A stretch of 64,000 nt of DNA from Craspedostauros australis. Its lineage: Eukaryota > Bacillariophyta > Bacillariophyceae > Mastogloiales > Achnanthaceae. The stretch covers positions 124,001-188,000 of the forward strand of contig JAMXDE010000062.1 of the NCBI GenBank assembly GCA_026770025.1, in the 5' to 3' direction. Shown here piece after piece: positions 35,580 to 46,500 of this stretch (position 1 is the stretch's first letter; each line of letters begins with the position of its first letter). Below the pieces are notes generated by a model, which worked only from the letters and a program-made list of their open reading frames with translations, was not told the DNA's origin and made no database searches. The position numbers were made by a program, and so were the translations under genes.

Positions 35580-38500
35580 TTACGCAGCAGTCGCCTTCTT
35601 CCGTTTCGATGATGTCTGTTGCTTGCTTGCGCCTGCCGCCTGCTTCTTCTTCTTCGCGGGCGCACGTTTTCGTTTCGCTCCCGCGGTTGATTTGTAGTCC
35701 GCACCACCATCCAGCTTCTTTTTCTCGGACTCGGTGATATCACCGAACAAGGCATCATTGAGCTTGCGATAATCCACGCGCGTGCGGCGGCGTTTGCCAT
35801 GGATGATGTTGCGTTCATCAAAGTCGGCGCCCAGAGAAGAAGCCGAGCTGGCATTTTCGTCGTTATCTTGGTTGTTGTTGCCGTCGTCAGCGGCGTCGCC
35901 AACGATCGCCTTCAACCGTCGACTTCGTCGGATTCTTTTGTTATTCTGTTTGGCGCCATTCTCGTTGTCAGAAGTCTTCGCACTGCTGTTATCATCTCCG
36001 CTGCCGGCGTCGGCACCAGCGTTCATATCAGCATCAGCATTAATATTAGCTGCGTCATTCTCCCCTCCCATTTTCTCATTTTCACCACGCTCAGTGACAT
36101 CGTCGTCTTCGTTGCTCCCCAACGACAGCGCATCCAGCTCGTCCTTGCTGATGTCATACTCCACGCTCGACATGTCCACCAAAGTCGCTTGGCTAGATCG
36201 CGTGGAGACGCTGCCATCGCCATTCTCCGAAGCATCGTCGTCATCCTCCTCGTCGTCGTCATCGTCGTCATCATCGTCGTCGTCGTTGTTGTCCTCATCG
36301 TTATCCTTCTCATGGTTTTGGTAGTTTTTGCCATGGCCACGCTCATTCACGGTGCCGTTCGCGTTGCGTTTCCGCTCCTCAAAGGATTGCTCATCAAAGA
36401 GACTATAATCCTCCTCATCTTCCGAATCCGATCCAATCGGATGTCCGAATTTGTTGGTCTTCCCGTCACCATGGGCCGTTGGCGCGACGTACTCAATGTC
36501 GAGCAACCGATGCAGCATGATCTGAACATCTTCCGTGCGCTGTTGCTGTCGCAGAAATTGATTCGCGAGGACCTGATCGTTTTGCGATTCGGGAAAGACC
36601 TGATGGACCTGGCTCCATCCAGAGTCCGTGGAGCGGTTGTCATCGTCAGGGTTGTTCTCGATGCCCTTCATATCACGGAAGGTGACATCGACGTGGCGCA
36701 CGGATTGGGAGACGTGAGTGCAGAGCGGGCAGAACCAGTGATCCTGCTCGAGATCGGATTGCGTGATGTGCGGGCGGACGCATTTCATGTGGTAGGCACG
36801 GTAACAGCCTTGGCAGTCGCAGAGGAGGACGTCATTTTCGTCGGTGGAGTCACCGATGAAGCAAACGCAGCATCGCAGGTCGTCCAGCGAAATGCCCGAG
36901 TCGTCATCATTGCCATTATGGTTCTCATTCGCTTCCTTGCTGCCAGTCTTTCCTTTGGTTTTGCCTTTGCCTTTATTGCTGTTGCAGCTGTTGCCGCAGC
37001 TGCTGTTGCACTTTTTCTTCTTGAGCTTGGCGGGACTGTCGACGACCGCTTTCGTGGACTCCTCGTTGTCCGTGATCGTGATGGTCGCGGGCACGCCGGT
37101 GGTTTGGGCCATAGCGGCCATCTCATCCACGCGCTCTTGGAATTCCTGCGTTCTGGGGACGATGCGTCGGTGGTGCATGTACAATTCCATGGCGCCACCG
37201 GGGAAGAAATGGCGGCAGAAGTCGGGCAAATGGAGTTGCTGCTGGCACCATCGGATGAATTCTCCCTCGTGGCGGATACTTCCCGCGTCGGTGCGCAGCT
37301 GCTCAACGTTGTGAAGGATCTCTCGCAACTTGAGCTGCGACGTGGTGTAGCGAACGATAGTCTGCGCCAGTTCCTGCGAATGGCGCTTGTGCCATCGCTT
37401 GGAATTTGTTTTGTCTTTGGCGGTGTTGCTTTGCTTATTGCTTTGGCTGTTGCCCTTGCTGTCCGTTGTTGTTGTTATTGTGGTGGTGGTGGTCGCCGGC
37501 TGGAGAAAGAATTGTCGGTTCTTGCGGCTGGAAGAAAAGGCATCAAGGTTGGCCTGGCATTGCCGAAGCGTGGATAGTTGAGAGTCCATGACCTGCCTTA
37601 GTCGCTTCCATTGGTGATTCCATTCAGCAGCCTTGGCATCGTAAAGCTGCAGCTCAATCTGCCGCTCGTAGGACTCGATTTGCGCTTGCGTGAATTTTGG
37701 CTTTGTTGCAACGATCCCATTCTGCTTGACGCTTTGCTGTTTCTGCGTCGTCTGTTCAGGTGCGATAGCGAAGGATGGAGGTGACTGGAAGACGTGTTCC
37801 AGCACGGTCGGATCCCATTCTCTCGCGTCAAACTTGACCGAATGAGGCAGGAGGTCCTTGCCTTGCTTGCGGTTCTTCTTTTGTTTTTGCTTCTGCGTCT
37901 GGTTCTGCATCTGCATCTGTGTGGTGCTGCCAGCAACATCATCCTTAATGGGGAACTTGGGTGGCCTCTTGCGCTTGGCCGAGGTCTTCTTGCCCTTCTT
38001 GCCTTTCTGGCCATTGGCAGAGCACAGAAGGCAAAACCATTTTCCACGCGGCACGGCAAGGATGGGCACGAAGTGGCACTTCTGATGGTAGAGCCGATCG
38101 CAGCCATCGCAGTAGACGAGGGTGTTGAAGCGGTCGTAGAACATCTCGGGCACGTAAGGGTCTTCCTTTGTGAGGTAGTAGTCCTCATCGTCCTGGATCT
38201 CCTTCTCGCGATCCTTCTCAAAGAAGAGAGAGCGATCGGCGCAGTCCATCGCACAGTGACACATGCAGCACGCTCCGTCCTCGTCCTCATCATCATCAGT
38301 GGGTTGTTTGTTGTCATCAACCTCCTTACTGCTGCTCTTAACATCCTTCGCAGCATCCTTGTTGGCAACAGCAGCAACAACAACAACAGTGACCGAAGCA
38401 GCATTGCCAACGTCAGCTGCCAATGTTGGCTTTAGTGGCTTTCTGCTCTTGTCGTCGTCGCCAATCACAGTTTTGTCCTTCATCTCACCTGCTTGCTGCG

Positions 38501-38885
38501 ATGCTTTCACCTGCTTCATCTCGTCATCCTGCCTCTTGCTGCTGCCACCACCATTGCTGCTATTGCTTGCGTTGGCGTCTGATGGGACCATCCCATTCTC
38601 GTTCACCTTCGCAGCTTCCGTTTGTTCTTCCGATGCCGTCATTGGGCTTCCCGTTCCAATTGCGTCTATTGCTCCTTCAACGCAAGCATCGGCGGTGGCC
38701 TTGGATGCCCTGATGATCTGTTCCTCGCACTTGGCGCCCTGCGAACAGCTGCCGTCGGCGGCTTTCTCCTCATGATCATTGCTCGTCATGATCGCACTGC
38801 TTCTCTCTTCAATCGTACGTCTCCTCTTATCCGAACGACTATTCACCTTTTGCTGATGCCTGTGCCCCTCCTCTTTCGCATCCAT
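35580..38885 (-). CDS. Nuclear protein with two PHD-type zinc fingers
   Basis: Single exon, 1,101 aa. The first finger is at about 206-288: CCMCHCAMDC, an unusually long loop, then YCDGCDRLYHQKC and WFCLLC. The second is at about 671-723: RCCVCFIGD, LLCDCQGCYRAYHMKC and WFCPLC. Both keep the C4-H-C3 ligand order of PHD fingers, which read histone tails. Between them is a Gln/Lys-rich, probably helical region. The C-terminal part is strongly acidic (a long Asp/Glu run) and ends in a Lys/Arg/Ala-rich basic tail (KRKRAPAKKKKQ), consistent with nuclear location and histone or DNA contact. RTRVDYRKLNDALFGD near the end is a compact conserved-looking motif. Probably a chromatin regulator; no catalytic domain seen. 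The start is the first ATG before the basic leader. Confidence 0.85.
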   Translation of the reverse strand: MDAKEEGHRHQQKVNSRSDKRRRTIEERSSAIMTSNDHEEKAADGSCSQGAKCEEQIIRASKATADACVEGAIDAIGTGSPMTASEEQTEAAKVNENGMVPSDANASNSSNGGGSSKRQDDEMKQVKASQQAGEMKDKTVIGDDDKSRKPLKPTLAADVGNAASVTVVVVAAVANKDAAKDVKSSSKEVDDNKQPTDDDEDEDGACCMCHCAMDCADRSLFFEKDREKEIQDDEDYYLTKEDPYVPEMFYDRFNTLVYCDGCDRLYHQKCHFVPILAVPRGKWFCLLCSANGQKGKKGKKTSAKRKRPPKFPIKDDVAGSTTQMQMQNQTQKQKQKKNRKQGKDLLPHSVKFDAREWDPTVLEHVFQSPPSFAIAPEQTTQKQQSVKQNGIVATKPKFTQAQIESYERQIELQLYDAKAAEWNHQWKRLRQVMDSQLSTLRQCQANLDAFSSSRKNRQFFLQPATTTTTITTTTDSKGNSQSNKQSNTAKDKTNSKRWHKRHSQELAQTIVRYTTSQLKLREILHNVEQLRTDAGSIRHEGEFIRWCQQQLHLPDFCRHFFPGGAMELYMHHRRIVPRTQEFQERVDEMAAMAQTTGVPATITITDNEESTKAVVDSPAKLKKKKCNSSCGNSCNSNKGKGKTKGKTGSKEANENHNGNDDDSGISLDDLRCCVCFIGDSTDENDVLLCDCQGCYRAYHMKCVRPHITQSDLEQDHWFCPLCTHVSQSVRHVDVTFRDMKGIENNPDDDNRSTDSGWSQVHQVFPESQNDQVLANQFLRQQQRTEDVQIMLHRLLDIEYVAPTAHGDGKTNKFGHPIGSDSEDEEDYSLFDEQSFEERKRNANGTVNERGHGKNYQNHEKDNDEDNNDDDDDDDDDDDEEDDDDASENGDGSVSTRSSQATLVDMSSVEYDISKDELDALSLGSNEDDDVTERGENEKMGGENDAANINADADMNAGADAGSGDDNSSAKTSDNENGAKQNNKRIRRSRRLKAIVGDAADDGNNNQDNDENASSASSLGADFDERNIIHGKRRRTRVDYRKLNDALFGDITESEKKKLDGGADYKSTAGAKRKRAPAKKKKQAAGASKQQTSSKRKKATAA

Positions 38886-39505
38886 TCTCCGGGCTCAGCC
38901 TCCCGCTTTCCGACGCCTCGTATGCACTATGCGATGATGGTAGGGTGCGATGTGCGATGATGTGATACGACTGCTGGTATGTTTGTATGGTGCGTTGATG
39001 TGATGCCCAAAGACCAAAGACGAACAAATGAACAAGCTCAAAAATTGCCCTGTCTGTGCAAAGACGGACACGCGAAGTTGTGTCGTTTTGGCGGTGGGCA
39101 ATTTATGACCATCCCGCGTCACGACATTTTCCATCGGGTTCTTTCGCATCGTCTGTCCGTCTGTTCGCACGCAGTCGTTTTCTTTCTCGTGATTCATCAT
39201 TACGCAGGATTCGTTTGACACGCGAATGAACTCGTGATTGCAGCTGGGACTTTCATTTCCTCATTTTTCTTTTCTTGTGGACTTCGCTCCATTCTCATCA
39301 ACGGAACAGAGCAGATTGTGGCATGCGAGTAGTCCATACTCATCATGTACAATACCTCGCACGCTCCATCCGCCTCAATTACATTCCATTACATTCTACA
39401 ATCATGTAGAGAGTGTATTATATTGTATTATATTATATTATTCATTTCGAGCAGAGTACCTGCTATCAATTTCACCACACAAGTACGAGCACAACAACGA
39501 GCGCG
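38886..39505. other. Intergenic region between the PHD and PC-esterase-like genes
   Basis: Promoter of the PHD gene and 3' flank of the membrane-protein gene. A TATTATATTATATTATTC run lies near 39419-39444. No gene seen. Confidence 0.6.
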
Positions 39506-42046
39506 CTACAGCTGCTCGCCGCCGTTCACGACCTCATGACACATGTGATGGAACAGCTTCGTGATCACCATCTTCATGGGCGGTCCCGCGATGTGCAATC
39601 CGTCATGCTGCGCCGCTGTGTCGAACGTGAAGGCCTGACTGGGCTCCATGAAGTTCAGAAGTTTGTGGCCAAGTTCCTGCTCCAGGATCTCCCCAAATGC
39701 GCGTTCGCGGAGCATCGCGCTGCCGAGGTGGGCGTTGGTGTCGCGTTCGCTGGACAGGTAGGAGGAGGTGGTGGAGTACACTTCGACGCGTTCGCTCGCC
39801 ATGGGGTGCTCGGAGCGTTTGCGGAACCGTTCGCGTGCCACGTCCATCGGCAGGACGATGCGGTGGGCGTAACTTGCGGAAGAGAGGATCACGTGCAGAC
39901 CATCCGTCTGATCTGCAGAGTCGTCCTTGTAAAAATCGATGCCTTCCACCATCGACTTGAGGTAGATAGCGTAGAAGGCCGCCATGGAACGACCGTTCGT
40001 GCTGATCCCTGTGATCTTGCGTTTCGTGATACATTCCTGGCGTTGCGCGAGGGTGTACTCCATGTAATTGCAGGCGTAGTTGCGGTACACGCCCATGAAC
40101 TCCGACTCGTTGTGCAAAGAGGAGCGGTACTGGCTGGCTCCATCAATGAACTGGCAGTTCATCTCCGCACAAAAGTTTCCAAACTCTCGAAAATCACCGC
40201 GGTGCCAGCACTTTGGATGCGTCGGCTGTACGCTGGTGACGGGTATGCGTCTGGATTCGTACTTGCGGATTGCGAAATCGAAGGGGAACGGACATAAGTG
40301 GGTATCGTTGAAATCGAACCTCATCCATCTGCCGCTGGGTTTGCGCGGGTCGAAGCTGACCTTTTCATGCTCCAACGTGCATGGCGGGAGTCCGTCCTGT
40401 CGGCGCTTTGCTATTGCTGTGGTTGAGTCTTCAGAGTCCATCAAAGCCGTGTCGTGGCCGCCGCAAGCAGTGCCACCACAATCTTGTTCAAATGCCACAC
40501 CGAAGTACCGGTAGGGAATGAAGACTCGGTCGTCGAGCGCACCGGACAGGCACGGGAAATCCAGGGAATGCCAGTTGCTCCACCCGCATCCCAAGAAGAG
40601 AGGGCGGTCGTCTGGGTACGGTGTGCCGTGTGATAGCGCAACGCCACCCTTCAAGGGCAAGGCGGGGAAGATATTGGTGCCACGCTTTGGTCGTTGCGTC
40701 ATGTTAGTCGCACGAGGCTGATGGACAAAGCGGGATTTGAGGATGTAATGATCGGGCGTGTCATGTCTGTAAAAGAGCTCGCAGCCGTTGTTGAGACGGT
40801 TGGTGTCGTTCATGTGAAGCGGAGGCGTGAGGAAGTAGATGCAGTAGGGTTTCATGCGCGCGCAGATCTGGCAGCAGCTGCGGTCGGGATGGTAGAGCTT
40901 GAAACCCTTGAAGCCTTGATGGAGAATGGCGTTGTTGTTGCGGGCCATGACCTTTTTGAATGTCGGACCAAGCACGCGCCAGTCACCCTTGGCAAGGCGG
41001 AACTGGTCTCCCACAAGGACCGTCTCGGTGTTGCATTTGGCGTTGGCTTGGATGGAGGATTCGGAGTGATGCCGGTCCCACATGATGACCTTGGCATCGA
41101 TCTCGTACCTGCTTTCGAGTTGGAGGTGGACTGGGAATTCCCAGTGGCAGGCCTCTGTATCCGTCGCGTTGACGGCGATGGCATTGCCCGCGAAGATCTC
41201 CTTACCCATGACACGCATCCAGATCGTGAGTCTGTGACAATCGTTGCGCAACGCCGAATCCTGGGACGTTGTTGCTGATGATCCGGATGCCATCATCGAT
41301 GGTTTGAGGCTGGGCCTCCGCAACCTCATCTGATCGAACGCTCTCCACACGGGGCTATCCTCCTGCTCGTCACGCGGATCGTAGACGTTGTACACCTTGA
41401 TGGAATGGAAACCTGGATCCTCGTGAGGTTTCTCTGACTCGGCCATGAGGACAATCTTCCGCTCGATGTAGAGATGGCCGATACCGCGCAGGAGGAAGGT
41501 CTGTTGCGCGTTGTTGCGCTCGTAGATTGCCTGACGATGGATGACGGCAAGCGTGGCCAGCTGCGAGCGGGTAAGCTGTTGCGGTTTGTAGCATGACTCA
41601 TTGACAACGTAAACCTCGTTGTCTTTGTAGTAATCGTACCTGTTGAGTACTCTTTCGCTGTTGATAGAGCTGATCTGACCAATGTCGCCGGTGAGGTACG
41701 TAGGATTAAACCGGCACCCGTCCATGTACGCTGGTATGTAGCTCTCCTCCTCCGCGATGGAGGGTTCCCAGAAGGTCGAGAGTGACATGAAGCTGGCTGC
41801 CTGAAGGTAGGAGCAAGCAATGCAGATGACCAGCATGAGGCCAGCCAGGCATTTGGAGCCGAATGTACCTTCACATGCACTCGAACATGGAGAGTTGCTC
41901 TTGCGCTTGTCCGCATGGTTCTGGATGCGTGCAGGTGGGCGAGACGAAGGTAAGGACGGAGCCGAGGACGGAGGTGGGGAAGCGTTGCATCTCTTGGTGC
42001 TGCTTCCATTCGTCTTCCTCATGCCTTGGGTGGAAGTATCCAACAT
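39506..42046 (-). CDS. Type II membrane protein with a PC-esterase/NXPE-like (SGNH) domain
   Basis: Single exon, 846 aa. A short cytosolic leader (KRKSNSP) precedes one membrane span at about 66-88 (CLAGLMLVICIACSYLQAAS); the rest is a Cys-rich, N-glycosylation-site-rich lumenal domain. The C-terminal 170 residues follow the PC-esterase layout: KRKITGISTNGRSMAAFY in the place of the GDS block (GIS at 680-682), and near the end FTFDTAAQHDGLH with the DGLH motif (815-818) that supplies Asp and His. Relatives (plant TBL and animal NXPE/CASD1 proteins) O-acetylate or modify glycans in the Golgi. A Golgi glycan-modifying role is inferred. The GDS Asp is replaced by Ile, so activity is uncertain. 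The family call is motif-based and tentative. Confidence 0.7.
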   Translation of the reverse strand: MLDTSTQGMRKTNGSSTKRCNASPPPSSAPSLPSSRPPARIQNHADKRKSNSPCSSACEGTFGSKCLAGLMLVICIACSYLQAASFMSLSTFWEPSIAEEESYIPAYMDGCRFNPTYLTGDIGQISSINSERVLNRYDYYKDNEVYVVNESCYKPQQLTRSQLATLAVIHRQAIYERNNAQQTFLLRGIGHLYIERKIVLMAESEKPHEDPGFHSIKVYNVYDPRDEQEDSPVWRAFDQMRLRRPSLKPSMMASGSSATTSQDSALRNDCHRLTIWMRVMGKEIFAGNAIAVNATDTEACHWEFPVHLQLESRYEIDAKVIMWDRHHSESSIQANAKCNTETVLVGDQFRLAKGDWRVLGPTFKKVMARNNNAILHQGFKGFKLYHPDRSCCQICARMKPYCIYFLTPPLHMNDTNRLNNGCELFYRHDTPDHYILKSRFVHQPRATNMTQRPKRGTNIFPALPLKGGVALSHGTPYPDDRPLFLGCGWSNWHSLDFPCLSGALDDRVFIPYRYFGVAFEQDCGGTACGGHDTALMDSEDSTTAIAKRRQDGLPPCTLEHEKVSFDPRKPSGRWMRFDFNDTHLCPFPFDFAIRKYESRRIPVTSVQPTHPKCWHRGDFREFGNFCAEMNCQFIDGASQYRSSLHNESEFMGVYRNYACNYMEYTLAQRQECITKRKITGISTNGRSMAAFYAIYLKSMVEGIDFYKDDSADQTDGLHVILSSASYAHRIVLPMDVARERFRKRSEHPMASERVEVYSTTSSYLSSERDTNAHLGSAMLRERAFGEILEQELGHKLLNFMEPSQAFTFDTAAQHDGLHIAGPPMKMVITKLFHHMCHEVVNGGEQL

Positions 42047-43505
42047 GTTGACCTTGTTGCTGTCAGCTCCGGGATGTTCTTGCCTTTCTTCACAGGTCAG
42101 AGTAGAATATAGTTGGCTGGAGTATAGTAGAGTGCTCTGTTCTGTAGTCGCACGTCATGCAATGAAGAGCGCTCTGGCCACAGCCACAGCCTCTGACACT
42201 TGACTTGGGTCGTTGGATTGTGCTGAATGGTCGCATGTCAACTGCGCCCGTAATCGTCCGTGTGCTCGTATGATGTGATATGGTATGATGTGGTATTGTG
42301 AGTATTATGAGCAGATCGTATTATTATGATACCATGCTGCGACCTGCACACGAGTATGGTTGGTAGTATGGAAATGTGATGATGAGACGGAATCAATCCA
42401 TTGTCCTTCCTGTCTGTCTCTGTTGTGCGTGTGATCGCAAATGAAGGTTCCTTTGTTGGCATTCGAAATTTCGCGCGCGGATTTGGAGAATGACCGCCCA
42501 AGCAGTCGGACGAATCGAAGATACTACGAAACAGAAGCGCTATCACAGTGGAGTTTGTGTCGGTTCGCCAACGAGTGTCTGACAACGCACGACGGCGGAC
42601 GGAACCGTCGTCAAGGAAGGATCGAGAATCGAAGGAGGACCCAAAGGAATTGGGTGGTTGTGTGTGACACGTGACGACATCTCGTTGTGCGGGTGGCGCG
42701 AACGCCACAGAGTAAGTACTCGACTGCAGCGTGGAACAAAGCAACAAAAGGCGCGGCGAAGGCCGAAATAGAGCACGAAGCACCCACCGAGCGCGCGCAA
42801 TTGTTTGGCACCAGTAGACCGCATCTGGTACTCCTGCTCTTGCTCTTCAGACCTTCCGGAGAGCAGCTCCCTCAGAGCACGAATAGCAATAGGCCGTACG
42901 TCTACAGTTGCATGCATGGTACATTTAGTCTGCTCCCTATCCTGGAGACGCGCTGACAACCTCAACTGAACCCAACTTCACTTGGTGATCCTTGGCTTTG
43001 TTGACCTCTGATGCCGGCAGACAGCAGAGTGAGAGAGCAAGAGATAGCAAGAAAGAGATAACTTGCGCCAGCGGTGGAGCGCAGGACACCACTACAACGC
43101 AGGACAATACTACATTACAACATCACAAAAGCATAACATCATAGCAACACAAAGCAGAAGCGCCATTTGGTGATCCCGACAACACCAAAACACAACAACA
43201 AAGGAAGAAGTTGCGACACGATTCATCCCTTCATGGGATCAAAGGTGGTTCACCAGGGGAAGGCTTTCAGAGGACACGTGAAGAACCGGTTGGGCTTGTG
43301 GATATAGTAGTACGACTACTCGTTGCTGTGACTGTTGTGGCGGTGATCGCGATTGCGGACTTGCTTCCGCTCTTCCGAATAGGTGCAAGCGAAGCAGAGG
43401 AGGAGGAGGTATAGAGAGCGAGGCTATCCTCAACCACGGCACTGGCAGTAGGGACATCATTGCTATTGCTCCATTGCTCTGAAGCACAACAAACAGACAG
43501 CAACC
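42047..43505. other. Bidirectional promoter region
   Basis: The PC-esterase-like gene and the phosphodiesterase gene diverge from here. Frames at 42238-42783 (minus) have no domain. AG- and ACAAC-rich leader-like sequence occurs at 43030-43210. No gene supported. Confidence 0.55.
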
Positions 43506-46500
43506 ATGATGAGCAGACGCGGCGCCAAGCGCGCCAGCACCAAGAGAGTGAGCGCCAGCCGCAGGACGAACGACCCAGACCATGAGAGCAGGTCTTCGCT
43601 GTCGGAGCAGTTCACTCTGAGGCCAGGCCTGCGCTCCGACAACCACTCCTCCTCCTTCGACAGGACTCCCTCCGAGGCCTTCACCAGCACCAGCATGCGG
43701 ACAGGCCCAAGCCACGTCAACCGCAACGACCACGCTCAGACGAACAGGCAGAACCCGACCTACAGAAGCAGCACAGGCGGCAGCAACATCGGGGCATCGA
43801 TCGGTGCCAGCATCAGCAGGAGCTTCAGGGCCATCGGAAGGTCCAACACGGACACTCACAATGATGAAGACGATGATAGTCACAGCAATAGCCACAGCAA
43901 CAGCCACAGCAACAGCAACAGCTACGGGTATGGCTACGACAACGTCCATGCCCACGGCAATTCCAACTCCAATTCCAACACTGCTGGCAACATTGGTGGC
44001 AGCCGCGATCGCCGGCAGCAAGAGAAGAAGGAGAAGAAGGACAAAGATAAGAAGGAGAAGAAAGACAAGAAGCAACGGTCCAAGTCCGCCTCGGGACGCA
44101 GGTCCAGACACAGATCGTGGCACAGGTCCAAGTCGGGCTCCAGATCCAGATCGAGACAGCAGGAGGTCAACAGCAGCGACGAAAAGCCAAAGCGCAAGAA
44201 CACGCTCACCAAGACCATGGCGCTCTCCATCGCCAAGTCTTCCAAGAAGATCGCCTCGGCGGTTGCCAGCGCGGCGGCCACCCCGCTCAAACCAAGGAAG
44301 AAGAAGCCGCACCCCCACAGGCAGGAGCGACGCTTCGGCATCACCAAGTCAGCCTCCGCGCTTCTGCTGGGCAACAGCCAGTGGGACGAAGGCATCCAGA
44401 TCGTCGAGTCCATCCTGCGGACCAAGAAGAAGGCCCTCAGCAAGGATCAGGTCCAGGGACTCAAGTCCGTGCGCGACCTCCTCCTCCTGCAGCAGGGCAG
44501 CAACAACAGCAACAACAACACGGCGCACATACCCACCGACCTCCTGCGTCAGATCGCCATCGAGGACGGGGATCAGGACGCCACGGTCAGCTCCAAGACG
44601 AAACGCCAGACCTCGCAGCACATCGCCACGGAGTACGGCGGCGTCACCTCCACCTCTTCCCGCGAGACCTCCAGAAGGGCCCAGCGCGGCAAGAGCTTCG
44701 CGGCATCCATCTCCTCCTTCTCCAAGCAGCATCGCACCTCCTCTCTCATGGGCATCGCCATCGCCGCCGGGGATATGGACGACGACGCTGCTCTCGATGC
44801 CGACGCCGCAGACCCCAGGGCCAACCACGCCATGGACATCAACACGGTCAACCTTTCCCTGCCGCCCATATGGCACGACCTCTCCTCGGATGCCAAGAAG
44901 CACCTGTCTAGTCTCCTCTCCTGGGAATCGCTGCGCAACTGGACCTACGACGTCTTCCGCATCGACGATCTCACCAAGGGCCACGCTCTGCTCTTCGTCA
45001 GCTGGGCCATCATCGCATCGCCGCACGCGCAGTACTGGATGGAGTGTTCCGTGGACTACGAAAAGCAGCAGCAGGAACAGGATCGCGCCCTCAATCTATC
45101 AGGCGTCGACTTCTTCTCCTTCGAGGGGTACCACTTCATGGAGCAATTCCGCATTCCGCCCATCACGCTCGTGGCCTATCTATCCTCCATCGAGAATGAT
45201 TACCAGTCCTCAAATCCATATCACAACGCCGTGCATGCGGCAGACGTCGTGCAGACGATGCATGTCATGCTGCAGCTGACGGAGCACTCGCATCCTGCCA
45301 ATTGCGCCGCGTCAGTGGGCGCGGATGCCAGTGTCGACGTCGACGTCGACGCTCCTGTCAATCCAATTGCCGATGCAAGCGCGAATGTGGAGACAAGTAC
45401 AACCCCGACAACGACAGTTGATGGTCGCAGCCACTCCTTCAATCGCACCAACAGCGCCAACAGCAACAAGCAAGGTGCCCCCGCCCTCCTCGAGCACGTT
45501 TCCAGCATCGAACTATTCTCCATCATCCTCGCCGCCACCATCCACGACGTCAAGCACCCGGGCACCAACAACAACTTCCAGGTCAACGCGCGCACCAACG
45601 TGGCCCTCGAGTACAACGACCTCAGCGTGCTCGAGCACATGCACGCCTCCCATGCCTTCGTCAAGATGCTCAGCGACGCGGATCCAAACACAAACGTCAA
45701 CATTGACCGCAGCAAGAACATAGAATGCAATATCCTCCGCAACGCCACGCCAGACCAGATCCTCACCATCCGCAAGCTCACCATAGAGGCCGTCCTACAC
45801 ACCGACATGTCCAAGCATTTCACCGCCGTCAGCGAGATCAAGGGAATGATCCTCTCCGCGGAAACCACGGCCAGGACGGAGATGGAAGCCATCAAAGAGG
45901 AGGGGCCGTCGGATGACGAGAACATGAGCGACGGGACCGTCGAATCCTCCACGGGCGGCAGCCGTCAGATTTTGCAGCAGAACAGTTCCATCAACGACGC
46001 GGACGAGATCGGGGATTGTGGCGAGCCGCTGCCCCCTGCGCACGATTCACCCGTCCCACGACGCAAGAATGCTCAGCAGCAGGCACGACAGCGGGAGATG
46101 GTTGCCAACGCATCGCTGGAGGGATTGTACAAGCAGCACGGGTGGAAGCTCCTGGTCTTCATGCTTCACATGGCGGATATTTCCAACCCCGCCAAGCCGC
46201 ACCCGGCCTTCGTGCGATGGGCCGACTGCTGTCTTGAAGAGTTCTTCATGCAGGGCGATCAGGAGATGGAACGGGGATTGGCCATCTCACCCTTGTGCGA
46301 TCGCAAGACGACGTCGCGCAGCCAGTCGCAGATCGGGTTTTTGCAATTTGTCGTGCAGCCGGCGTTCATAGTCTTGGCCGCGGCAGTTCCCGTGATGCAG
46401 ATCGAGGTGCTGCCCATCGTTCAGGAGAATCTAGAGTACTGGCAGAATCTTTCCAAGGAGGAGGCCAAGGCCAAGGACACGCAGGGACAGCTGAAGGAAG

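Noticed and set aside
35799-37577. 592-codon open frame on the plus strand
   Set aside because: Fully antisense to the PHD gene. It arises from codon bias on the other strand; no domain, only hydrophobic repeats.
43239-44318. 359-codon minus-strand frame
   Set aside because: Antisense to the low-complexity leader of the phosphodiesterase gene; Val/Leu/Ala repeats mirror Asn/Ser/Lys codons.
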